NCBI GenBank assembly: GCA_036847185.1
Contig: DAIUAM010000100.1
Coordinates: 1-6,535, forward strand
Length of the DNA stretch: 6,535 nt
Reading direction: 5' to 3'
Source of the DNA: UBA4738 sp002413305
Lineage (GTDB): Bacteria; Actinomycetota; UBA4738
How positions within the stretch are numbered: the stretch's first letter is position 1; every line of letters begins with the position of its first letter. A program made the translations under genes and the position numbers. The notes under the pieces are model-generated. The model made no database searches and had not been told where the DNA came from. It saw only the letters and a list, made by a program, of their open reading frames with translations. Below are positions 1 through 5,600 of the stretch, piece after piece.

Positions 1-47
1 TGCGGGACCTGGTGATGGGCGTGGCGTACCCTCCGGTCGAACGCTGA
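1..47 (+). CDS. 3' end of an unidentified protein-coding gene (partial)
   Basis: The third reading frame is open from the window edge and ends at a TGA at 45-47, giving 14 residues that finish in VAYPPVER. Third positions are mostly G or C, as in the real genes here, and the frame closes just before a non-coding stretch. The piece is too short to assign a family. It would be convergent with the flavoenzyme gene that ends at 280. It could be a chance open frame; only the sequence left of the window would decide. Confidence 0.35.
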   Translation, partial: RDLVMGVAYPPVER

Positions 48-192
48 TCGGAGTTTGCCGGCGTAATGCCGTCCAACAGATGCTCGGTAGCCGGCGACGT
101 AGGAGGTGGTGCGCCCACGATCGCTCGGCTGACGAATGGCTCTTAGCCTCCAACTTCGAGCACCAACGCAGCACCAAATTGGAAGATCCCGG

Positions 193-218
193 AAAACCGC
201 ATCCAGGAGGCCCTGGAT
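193..218 (-). terminator. Putative intrinsic terminator of the FAD oxidoreductase gene
   Basis: Read on the minus strand, a perfect 7-bp stem (ATCCAGG / CCTGGAT) closes a 4-base loop and is followed by GCGGTTTTCC, a short T-run. It lies about 60 bases past the stop codon of the flavoenzyme gene, on the same strand and in the right orientation. The T-run has only four Ts and starts four bases after the stem, so termination strength is uncertain. Confidence 0.45.
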
Positions 219-279
219 CTCGTTGTGCGTCCACTCCTGCCCACGCTGATGTGGGGCGCGGCCACGGATGGGAGCGGTG

Positions 280-1656
280 TCAGCCGTGCTCGATGCGGGC
301 CAGGACCTTCTCGTGGAACGCGTCCTCGGCCTGCAGGTAGCCGCGGAGCGCGTACTTCGCCGCGGTGGCCAGCGGTTCGGCCGGCCACGGGATCACTCGT
401 CGGTTCACGAATGGGCATCCCGCGGCGAGCCCGTCGCCGTCCCCGAGGAGCAGCTCGGCCAGCACTTGGCCGTTCCGGTAGCTCATCGAGACGCCGTGTC
501 CGATGCAACCCAGCCCATACACGGCGCTCCGTTCGGCTCCCACGTAGCCGAGCGCCGGCGTGAGGTCGAGCGTCACCGAGAACGGGCCGCCCCACCGGTG
601 GGTGACGGCCACGTCCGAAAGGTGCGGCCACAGCCAGTGGATGTGCTGTTCGAGGTGCCTCCACGACTTCTCGTCGCGGTCGCGGTCGAGGTCCCCGCCT
701 CGGGTGAGGCCGACCGGACCGCCGCCCATCACGATGCGCTTGTCCGGGGTCAGCCGGTAGTAGTGGATGAGGTTGCGGGCGTCCTCGATCCCCTGGCGGC
801 CCTGCCAGCCGATCGGCGCGAGCTGCTGTTCGGTCAGCGGCTCCGTGGCGACCATGTAGGTGAACGCCGGGAGTTGCTTCCGCCCGAGCTCGTCGAACAG
901 GTGCGAGTAGGCGTTGGTGGCGAAGGCCAGCTTGCGCGCCGTCACCGACCCACGTGGGGTGGCCAGGCGGTACAGGCGGTCGGTGCCCCCCGCCCCCTGG
1001 GGCCTGGCGATGCCCAGGACCGGTGAGCTCTCGAAGACGCGAACCCCCACTTCGAGCGCGAAGCGCTTCTCCTCGCGGACCAGCTTGGCCGGATCGACCA
1101 GGAGCAATCGGGGCTCCCACATCGCGCCGAGGTAGCGCTGGGAATCGACCATCTCCCGGGTCGCTCCCGCGCCGATCCAGGTGATGCCCTGGAACCCGAG
1201 CGAGGCCATCAGCTCGACCTGGCGCTGCAACCGCTTGACGTAGCTGGGGGTGGTGGCGACGCGCAGGAACCCGGGCCGGATCTTGTCGCACTGGAGCCCG
1301 GCCTCGTCGATGAACCGCTCAAGCCCGTCGACGCATCCCTCCATGTAGGCGTGGGCCCGCTGCAGGAACTTCTTCCCTCGGAGCAGGGCGGTCGTGCCGA
1401 ACCCGAGGCCGATCACGGTCATGGCGAACGAACCGTTGCGCCCGCTCGCCCCGTACCCGACGGTCTTGGCCTCGAGCACCGCCACGTCCAGGGACGGGTC
1501 GCGTCGCTTCAGGGCGATGGCCGTGGCCATCCCCGTGTAGCCGGCGCCGATGACGGCGACGTCGACGGAGAGGTGCCCGGCCAGGGGCGGCTCCGGTTGG
1601 TACTCGCCGTACTCGGCGAGCCACAGGGAGAGTGGCGAATCGGGAAGGGCCCGCAT
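280..1656 (-). CDS. FAD-dependent oxidoreductase, DAO family (glycine/D-amino acid oxidase-like)
   Basis: Predicted 458-residue cytosolic flavoenzyme of the DAO superfamily, whose members oxidise amines or amino acids (for example gamma-glutamylputrescine oxidase-like proteins). The substrate cannot be read from the sequence. A Rossmann dinucleotide-binding motif VIGAGYTG lies at residues 35-42 with the ribose-binding acid in VLEAK (E62). GASGRNGSF follows at 69-77, a typical DAO-family FAD contact. WGGPFS is near 355-360 and the C-terminal FAD loop GCIGHGVSMSYRNG is at 383-396. Length is normal for the family and both ends are present. I chose the ATG at 1654-1656 because homologues usually begin shortly before SLWLA and the FAD motif. 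The frame stays open to an ATG at 1755, preceded by a G-run that could act as a weak ribosome site, and a GTG at 1767. The added residues are proline-rich and unlike the family. The gene is divergent from the DUF1906 gene. Family is certain, substrate unknown. Confidence 0.93.
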   Translation of the reverse strand: MRALPDSPLSLWLAEYGEYQPEPPLAGHLSVDVAVIGAGYTGMATAIALKRRDPSLDVAVLEAKTVGYGASGRNGSFAMTVIGLGFGTTALLRGKKFLQRAHAYMEGCVDGLERFIDEAGLQCDKIRPGFLRVATTPSYVKRLQRQVELMASLGFQGITWIGAGATREMVDSQRYLGAMWEPRLLLVDPAKLVREEKRFALEVGVRVFESSPVLGIARPQGAGGTDRLYRLATPRGSVTARKLAFATNAYSHLFDELGRKQLPAFTYMVATEPLTEQQLAPIGWQGRQGIEDARNLIHYYRLTPDKRIVMGGGPVGLTRGGDLDRDRDEKSWRHLEQHIHWLWPHLSDVAVTHRWGGPFSVTLDLTPALGYVGAERSAVYGLGCIGHGVSMSYRNGQVLAELLLGDGDGLAAGCPFVNRRVIPWPAEPLATAAKYALRGYLQAEDAFHEKVLARIEHG

Positions 1657-2064
1657 CGATCCGAAGCACACCACCGGGCGTCGGGGACCGGCAGGGCGAT
1701 CCGGCCCCAAAGGGGTAGGACCATCGGGATGCGGTTCGAGCCACGCCGGAGGCATGTCGCCCCCCACTCGGCAGCCGGGGGGCGGGAACGCTCAGGGTCA
1801 TGACATCTAACGGCGGACCCGCCTTGCTTGTGTTCCCGGTCGGGGTAGCGTTGTGTCTTGTGCGCCGAGCACGGATCCTGACCAACCTACGCACGGATCA
1901 GGTTCGGCGTCGAGGTTATGATCGTCTCGCTCGGCGGGCTGGCTCACTTCTTTCGCTACCCGGTCGATAGCCGAGGCCAGCTGGGCAGTGGAGAACACGG
2001 GGTCGTCCCGGGTAGGCTTCGTCACCGTGGGGCAGGAGGGGCTCGGCAGATAGGGAGGCCCGTG
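1657..2064. other. Divergent intergenic region between flavoenzyme and DUF1906 gene
   Basis: About 400 bases carry the upstream control of both divergent genes. On the plus strand TTGCTT (1824-1829), a 16-base spacer and TAGCGT (1846-1851) form a possible vegetative-type promoter for the DUF1906 gene, which would leave a leader of roughly 200 bases. A direct repeat GCACGGATC occurs at 1869-1877 and 1891-1899, 22 bases apart (about two helix turns), which would suit an operator. A minus-strand open frame at 1807-2025 (GTG start, 72 codons, no ribosome site) is treated under findings. No recognisable riboswitch was seen. Confidence 0.35.
2052..2058 (+). promoter_or_regulatory. Ribosome binding site fixing the DUF1906 gene start
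   Basis: AGGGAGG lies 6 bases before the ATG at 2065. It selects that start over the ATG at 1918, which is in the same open frame but would put 49 atypical residues ahead of the signal peptide. A GTG at 2062 is also in frame but sits too close to the site. Confidence 0.75.
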
Positions 2065-3714
2065 ATGCGAGGGACCAACGCGCGCCGTCTGCCGGCTCGA
2101 TTTGTCGGCGCCATCCTGGCGGCCGCGATCGCCACACCTGCGGCGCTGGGGGTCCGGCCGGCCGGCGCGATCGGGGTGGCGGTCAGCTCGGGCAACGGGT
2201 TCGACACGTGCTCCGCGCCGAGCGTGGCCGCGATGCAGGCGTGGTGGACCAACACCCCGTACTGGGACGCCAACATCTACATCGGGGGCGTGGACCGGGC
2301 CTGCTCCCAGCCCAACCTGACCGCCTCCTGGGTGACCCAGGTCAGGGCCATCGGGTACGACCTGATCCCGACGTGGGTAGGGCTGCAGGCTCCGTGCTCG
2401 GGCATCGGGCAGGTCATGAGCAACGACCCCAAGACCGCCCTCATGCAGGGGCGGCAGGACGCATCCGGTGCGGCCACGGCCGCCAGGGCCCTCGGCTTCA
2501 ACCGCGGAATCGTCTACGACGACATGGAGGCCTACGACACGACGAACGCGACCTGCCGCAACACCGTGGGCCACTACGTCAAGGGCTGGGTGGCCAGGCT
2601 GCACGGCCTGGGCTGGTCTGCGGGCGTGTACGGGGCGACCTGCGGCTCGGCGGTCTCCGACTGGGCGTCCCTGGCCCACGTCCCCGACGATCTGTGGGCG
2701 GCCGATTGGGATGGCCGGGCGAGCGTGTACGGGCTGGTATGCCTGTCGGACGCCCTGTGGGCGAACAACCATCGGCTCCATCAGTTCCAGGGCAACGTCA
2801 CCCAGACGTGGAACGGGGTGACCATGACCGTCGACCTCGACTGCGAGGACGGCCTGGTGGAGGGCGTCGCCCACGGGAGCGGTTCGGGCGGCACGTGCAC
2901 CTACCCGAGCCGAACGCTCCAAGGGCGCGCACCCGGCTCCTCCCCGGTGCCGCCGTCCCTGGCTGCGCGCTATCCCGATGGGGCGTCGGTCCACACGTCG
3001 TTCGTCGGCTCGGCAGGATGGATGAGCGTCGTCCCTGTGCACGGCTCCGGGGTGGCCGTGGCGGACCTGTACCGGAGCGTGGACGGAGGGCGGACGTGGA
3101 CCCCGCTCGGCCGGCATCCGTTCGCGGGCCCGATCCGGTTCGCCACCCCGCTCCAAGGGTGGGCCCTCGGCCCCGGCGGCGGATCCCTCTACCAGACCTC
3201 GGACGGGGGGCGCACGTGGCGAGCGGTGGCCGTGCCCGCGCCCCCGAACCTCGGCGCGACCTCGCTGACGCTCGGCCTCCCGACGCTGGCGGGCGGCACC
3301 CTCCTGCTTCCCGTCGCCATCTCCGGGACGGCCACCGGGGGCGTCCAGGTCCTGACCAGCCGCGACTCCGGGAGCACCTGGACGCGCTCGACGCCGCTGC
3401 CGGTCCCGGCAGTCACCGCCGGGGCCCCTGTTCCTTTCGCGGCGCTCGATACCACCCGATGGCTCGCCGTGATCGCCGGGCGGCTGTGGAGCACCGATGA
3501 CGGCGGCACGACGTGGCAGGCGGTCACGGCGGGCGCACCCCTCGAGGGCGCCACCGGGATCGCCTTCGGCGACCCGGAGCACGGCTCGGCCACGGTCGTG
3601 GTGGGCTCTTGCCGCGGATACAAGGCGGGCTGCGCGGTGGTCTCGGAGACGCTGGTCACCACGGACGGAGGCCGCGAGTGGAGCACCATGGCCGGCGCTC
3701 CCCCCGGGCCCTGA
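2065..3714 (+). CDS. Secreted DUF1906 (Rv2525c-like glycoside-hydrolase-like) protein with C-terminal Asp-box propeller
   Basis: Predicted 549-residue exported protein. Residues 1-35 form a signal peptide: arginines at 2, 7, 8 and 12, a hydrophobic alanine-rich core, and a likely cleavage after RPAGA. Residues about 44-265 match the DUF1906 fold, a TIM-barrel related to cell-wall lysozyme-like enzymes. Visible motifs are GFDTCSAPS (45-53), YIGGVDRAC (72-80), YDDMEAYD (151-158, the acidic candidate active site), AADWDG and VDLDC (256-260). Cysteines at 49, 80, 111, 164, 193, 226 and 260 suggest disulfides, fitting export. After a linker, residues about 300-549 carry five Asp-boxes (near 338, 378, 432, 476 and 532; SxDGGxTW type) plus GWA-type motifs, as in BNR/Ycf48-like beta-propellers. 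The likely role is binding or hydrolysis of cell-wall glycan, with the propeller as a recognition module; this is inferred. The gene stands alone, and a weak CCGGG/CCCGG hairpin spans its stop. Catalysis by DUF1906 is not established. Confidence 0.9.
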   Translation: MRGTNARRLPARFVGAILAAAIATPAALGVRPAGAIGVAVSSGNGFDTCSAPSVAAMQAWWTNTPYWDANIYIGGVDRACSQPNLTASWVTQVRAIGYDLIPTWVGLQAPCSGIGQVMSNDPKTALMQGRQDASGAATAARALGFNRGIVYDDMEAYDTTNATCRNTVGHYVKGWVARLHGLGWSAGVYGATCGSAVSDWASLAHVPDDLWAADWDGRASVYGLVCLSDALWANNHRLHQFQGNVTQTWNGVTMTVDLDCEDGLVEGVAHGSGSGGTCTYPSRTLQGRAPGSSPVPPSLAARYPDGASVHTSFVGSAGWMSVVPVHGSGVAVADLYRSVDGGRTWTPLGRHPFAGPIRFATPLQGWALGPGGGSLYQTSDGGRTWRAVAVPAPPNLGATSLTLGLPTLAGGTLLLPVAISGTATGGVQVLTSRDSGSTWTRSTPLPVPAVTAGAPVPFAALDTTRWLAVIAGRLWSTDDGGTTWQAVTAGAPLEGATGIAFGDPEHGSATVVVGSCRGYKAGCAVVSETLVTTDGGREWSTMAGAPPGP

Positions 3715-3962
3715 ACCCGGTCATCACCCGACTGTCGGCATCGTCGCCGGTCCGATCGCGAGTGAAGGGTCGGGACTGCGCGTCGCCGGACGACCACCCC
3801 ATCTTCATCCGGCTGCGGGTGGGCGCGCAAAGCGCCCATCAACCCGTGGGGTGCAATTACTGGGATACGGCGCTGACCAGGGAAGACGCGCGAGGCGGAC
3901 CGATTGCTCCTACCGGAGTGTGAACGGTCCTCCGACCTGTCGGGTCCAGAAACCCGATCGCA
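3715..3962. other. Hairpin-rich non-coding region downstream of the DUF1906 gene
   Basis: No convincing coding frame is seen here. Three hairpins can be drawn: CGGGT-GGGCGC with loop GCAAA and GCGCCC-atca-ACCCG (about 3816-3846); GGACCG at 3897-3902 pairing CGGTCC at 3925-3930 with an inner CTCC/GGAG stem; and TCGGGT at 3940-3945 pairing ACCCGA at 3952-3957. None is followed by a clear T-run on the plus strand, so they are not textbook terminators. I could not match them to a known riboswitch or tRNA. The last hairpin abuts the broken end of the GNAT remnant. Confidence 0.4.
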
Positions 3963-4107
3963 GCCTGAGAGCGTGGACATCAGCTCGAGGCGGGTGAACC
4001 CTTGGGCCGCGGCGGCTGCCTTGCAGAGCGAACAGGATCAGCCGGCCCGCGCCGCGTCGGGCATAGGCCGGATTGGTATTCATCGCCCGCACGCGGGCTG
4101 GGTCCCT
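3963..4107 (-). pseudogene. GNAT-family N-acetyltransferase remnant (truncated, frameshifted)
   Basis: The minus strand encodes about 48 residues of the acetyl-CoA-binding core of a GNAT acetyltransferase, in two frames. The first frame reads DPARVRAMNTNPAYARRGAG, where the RRGAGR segment is the pyrophosphate-binding motif A, and continues LILFA. After a one-base excess near 4026 the sequence continues in another frame as CKAAAAAQGFTRLELMSTL, the helix and strand that normally follow. Joined, the two pieces read as one family segment. The protein's N-terminal half and the C-terminal strand after LSG are missing. The remnant starts essentially at the stop codon of the SRPBCC gene upstream of it and stops at a hairpin near 3957. 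It cannot make a working enzyme. GNAT assignment rests on recognised motif pattern, not a search. Confidence 0.6.
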
Positions 4108-4111
4108 GCGC

Positions 4112-4576
4112 TCAGGGGGACGAGTTCGGCTCCCGTTCCAGCTTGTCCATGGCCTTCATGAACGAGGCCGCGACGGGCTTGCCCTTCGAGGCCGTGATCA
4201 CGAACGCGACCAGGCGTCCGGTGAAGCTGGTCGGGGTGCGGTTCCACTCGATGTGGACCCGGCTCCCTCCGCCCTCCCGAGGGTGGATGGTGGCCTGCAC
4301 GTAGCTCCCAGGAGCACAGAAGTTGCTCTCCTGCACCGTCCATCTGACCGTGCTCGGATCCGACCAGTCGTAGCGCTCCTTCGCCCAGATGGTCATCCCT
4401 GGGGTCTTGGTCCCTTCCCGGATCAGCGCCGTCGTCTCCCCGAGCTCGTAGACCTCGAAGAAGCTCGGGGCGATGCCCGGCCAGATCTCCGGGCGCTTGG
4501 GCGAGAAGTCCAGCAGCGCGGCCCGAACCCGGGCCGGTTCGACCGCGGTCTCGACGTCGGTCTCCACTTTGGGCAT
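4112..4576 (-). CDS. SRPBCC (START/Bet v1-like, polyketide cyclase/dehydrase-type) family protein
   Basis: Predicted 154-residue soluble protein. It opens with VETDVETAVEPARVRAALLD, the usual first strand and helix of SRPBCC proteins, followed by a WP-containing turn (EIWPGI, near residue 35). Next come alternating strands (TTALIREG, VRWTVQES, SYVQATIHP, SRVHIEWNRTP), and it ends in the long C-terminal helix that lids the hydrophobic cavity. Length matches the family. Members bind or shield hydrophobic ligands, or act as cyclases; no ligand can be inferred here. The ATG at 4574-4576 has GGAG five bases upstream and begins exactly where the family does. The frame is open a further 500 bases upstream, but that part is transposase debris plus unrelated sequence, so an upstream start is unlikely. 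It is the only intact gene in a patchwork of remnants. Confidence 0.8.
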   Translation of the reverse strand: MPKVETDVETAVEPARVRAALLDFSPKRPEIWPGIAPSFFEVYELGETTALIREGTKTPGMTIWAKERYDWSDPSTVRWTVQESNFCAPGSYVQATIHPREGGGSRVHIEWNRTPTSFTGRLVAFVITASKGKPVAASFMKAMDKLEREPNSSP

Positions 4577-4727
4577 GCCGACTCCGTTCGGGCTCCCTCG
4601 ACGCAGGATCGCGGTGGGATTGTGCTCTCGATCGGGCAGCGCTACAAAGCGTCTCGGTAGACAGCGCGACGCTCCCTCATGCCTCCGCCACGGTGTGTCG
4701 GGTACCCTGTGGGGCGCGAATATCCTC

Positions 4728-5056
4728 GATTCGCACTGGATGCGGACGCACCCCCACCGACGGTTCTCCCTCCCTAGCCGGAGGATCAGGGCGCGGATCT
4801 CCGGGTCGATCGGGGGCCGTCCGGGCTTACCCTTCCTCTTGTAGATCCACTTCCGCTTGACCGCCTCCCGGTGCCAACGGAGCAGGGTCTGCGGCCGCAC
4901 GAAGAACAGACTCCACCGCTCACGAGGGACGGCTCGACTGGCCGCGGCGAGCACCGCACGATCGACTCGCCGTAGATCCAGAGACCCTCGCTGACGACGG
5001 AGGAGCCTGACCTCGTGGCGGAGGACGGCGTTCTCGAGCTCCAGGGATCGGATCGA
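4728..5056 (-). pseudogene. Integrase-type (IS3-like, rve-superfamily) transposase remnant, N-terminal part only
   Basis: The minus strand encodes about 109 residues typical of the DNA-binding half of an integrase-type transposase: LELENAVLRHEVRLLRRQ, then a helix-turn-helix segment VRPQTLLRWHREAVKRKW, the basic GKPGRPPIDPEIRALILRL and finally ENRRWGCVRIQCE. In intact members this last motif (RWGYxRIQGEL) is followed by the DDE catalytic domain; here it breaks off near 4730 and no catalytic residues follow. The N-terminus is also incomplete, with a TAG in frame at 5084-5086 and no start codon with a ribosome site. The frame runs on without a stop into the SRPBCC gene, so the two can be mistaken for one 280-residue protein from a GTG at 4954. 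I saw no inverted repeats around the fragment. The family (IS3 versus IS481-like) is not settled. Confidence 0.7.
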
Positions 5057-5267
5057 GGAACCCGCGCCGCCATCAGGATGCGCCTACCTGTCGAAGCAGC
5101 GCGTGTGGTCCGCCGATCTGGCTCGGTGCTGCCCAGCGGTCCTACCCGAGCCGTCGGAACACCTCTCGACCTCGGCGCGTTCTGCATTTCGGCTGGTCCC
5201 GAGGTGGTCGTCTCATCGTTCATCCCGATCCACCTCCAATCAGGGGTGGCCGCCCTAGGTCCAGTGC
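5057..5267. other. Gap between transposase remnant and CsbD gene
   Basis: No supported gene. On the minus strand an ATG at 5221-5223 is preceded by GGAGG ten bases before it, and its frame stays open to 4786. The translation is low in hydrophobic residues and runs through the transposase remnant in the wrong frame, so it is not called. This may be the stub of a gene interrupted by the old insertion. Confidence 0.3.
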
Positions 5268-5441
5268 CTACTTCTTCTCACCGACGGCGCGCTTCATCTT
5301 GTCGATGCCCTTACTGACCTTGCCCTTGACCTTGGCGCCGGCTTGATCCACCTTGCCCTCTCGCTTCAGGCGTTCGTTGCCGGTGAGGTCTCCGGCGGCC
5401 TCCTTGATGCGGCCCTTCGTCTGGTCCGATTTCGCTCCCAC
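5268..5441 (-). CDS. CsbD-family stress-response protein
   Basis: Predicted 57-residue, very hydrophilic, lysine-rich cytosolic protein of the CsbD family. These are small helical proteins, in Bacillus controlled by the general stress sigma factor; their molecular role is unknown. The signature DQTKGRIKEAAGDLTGNERL sits at residues 6-25 and is followed by KREGKVDQAGAKVKGKV, the second conserved half, so the domain is complete. The GTG at 5439-5441 is preferred: AGGGAG lies eight bases before it and the family motif starts right after. A GTG at 5477 in the same frame adds 12 residues but has no ribosome site. The gene lies 57 bases after the 28-codon membrane ORF on the same strand and is probably co-transcribed with it. 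No terminator with a T-run was seen after its stop. Confidence 0.9.
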   Translation of the reverse strand: MGAKSDQTKGRIKEAAGDLTGNERLKREGKVDQAGAKVKGKVSKGIDKMKRAVGEKK

Positions 5442-5498
5442 CGCGCTCGCTCCCTTCGTCAGCTCGTTCTGCTGCACCAGACCGGTCGGCCCAACGGC

Positions 5499-5585
5499 TT
5501 ACGCTCGTCGAATCAGGTAGACGATGAGCAGGATGACCAGGATCAGAACGATGATCCCTGGGATCACGATCACCGAGGCGAGCAT
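5499..5585 (-). CDS. Small single-helix membrane peptide (28 residues), upstream of csbD
   Basis: The frame starts MLASVIVIPGIIVL and ends IVYLIRRA before TAA. The middle is an uninterrupted stretch of I, L, V and other hydrophobic residues (about positions 5-25), long enough for one membrane span, closed by two arginines that would sit on the cytoplasmic side. AGGAGG is placed 9 bases before the ATG, the best ribosome site in the window. The stop lies 57 bases before the CsbD start. I recognise no named family. Such peptides often belong to stress or membrane-integrity regulons or act as membrane-protein modulators; the neighbour suggests a stress link, which is inference. Chance is unlikely given the ribosome site plus an all-hydrophobic frame ending in a positive tail. 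Confidence 0.72.
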   Translation of the reverse strand: MLASVIVIPGIIVLILVILLIVYLIRRA

Positions 5586-5594
5586 GTGCCTTCA

Positions 5595-5600
5595 CCTCCT
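5595..5600 (-). promoter_or_regulatory. Strong Shine-Dalgarno of the 28-residue membrane ORF
   Basis: The minus strand reads AGGAGGTGAAGGCAC directly before the ATG. AGGAGG is a full anti-Shine-Dalgarno match, extended to AGGAGGTG. It defines the start of an ORF too short for most gene finders. Confidence 0.75.

Noticed and set aside
120..270. Minus-strand segment reading QEWTHNEIQGLLDAVFRDLP, vaguely like a methyltransferase C-terminus; plus-strand segment reading RIQEALDLVVRPLL, vaguely like a NifU domain
   Set aside because: Both are short, have no start codon with a ribosome site, lack the defining residues of those families, and occupy the same bases on opposite strands. The sequence is better explained by a terminator hairpin.
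143..1291. Long minus-strand frame overlapping the flavoenzyme
   Set aside because: It overlaps in another frame a gene with complete FAD motifs; the translation has no recognisable family features.
2208..3500. A 430-codon plus-strand frame inside the DUF1906 gene
   Set aside because: It is a shifted frame of the real gene, with low-complexity R/G/P-rich translation and no ribosome site.
1807..3582. A 591-codon minus-strand open frame antisense to the DUF1906 gene
   Set aside because: Its translation is arginine/glycine/proline-rich without domains, and it lies opposite a gene with clear motifs and a signal peptide. It is a GC-rich shadow frame, apart from its last 70 codons, treated separately.
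3704..3720. CCGGG/CCCGG hairpin over the stop codon of the DUF1906 gene as a terminator
   Set aside because: The stem is only 5 bp, there is no T-run, and such pairings are common in DNA this GC-rich.
3820..3890. Possible riboswitch (c-di-AMP ydaO, c-di-GMP or TPP class), suggested by GGGGTG, GCAAAGC and AGGGAAG words
   Set aside because: Isolated words resemble each class, but the required core elements are not present together or in order. It also lies downstream of the DUF1906 gene with no suitable gene following on the plus strand.
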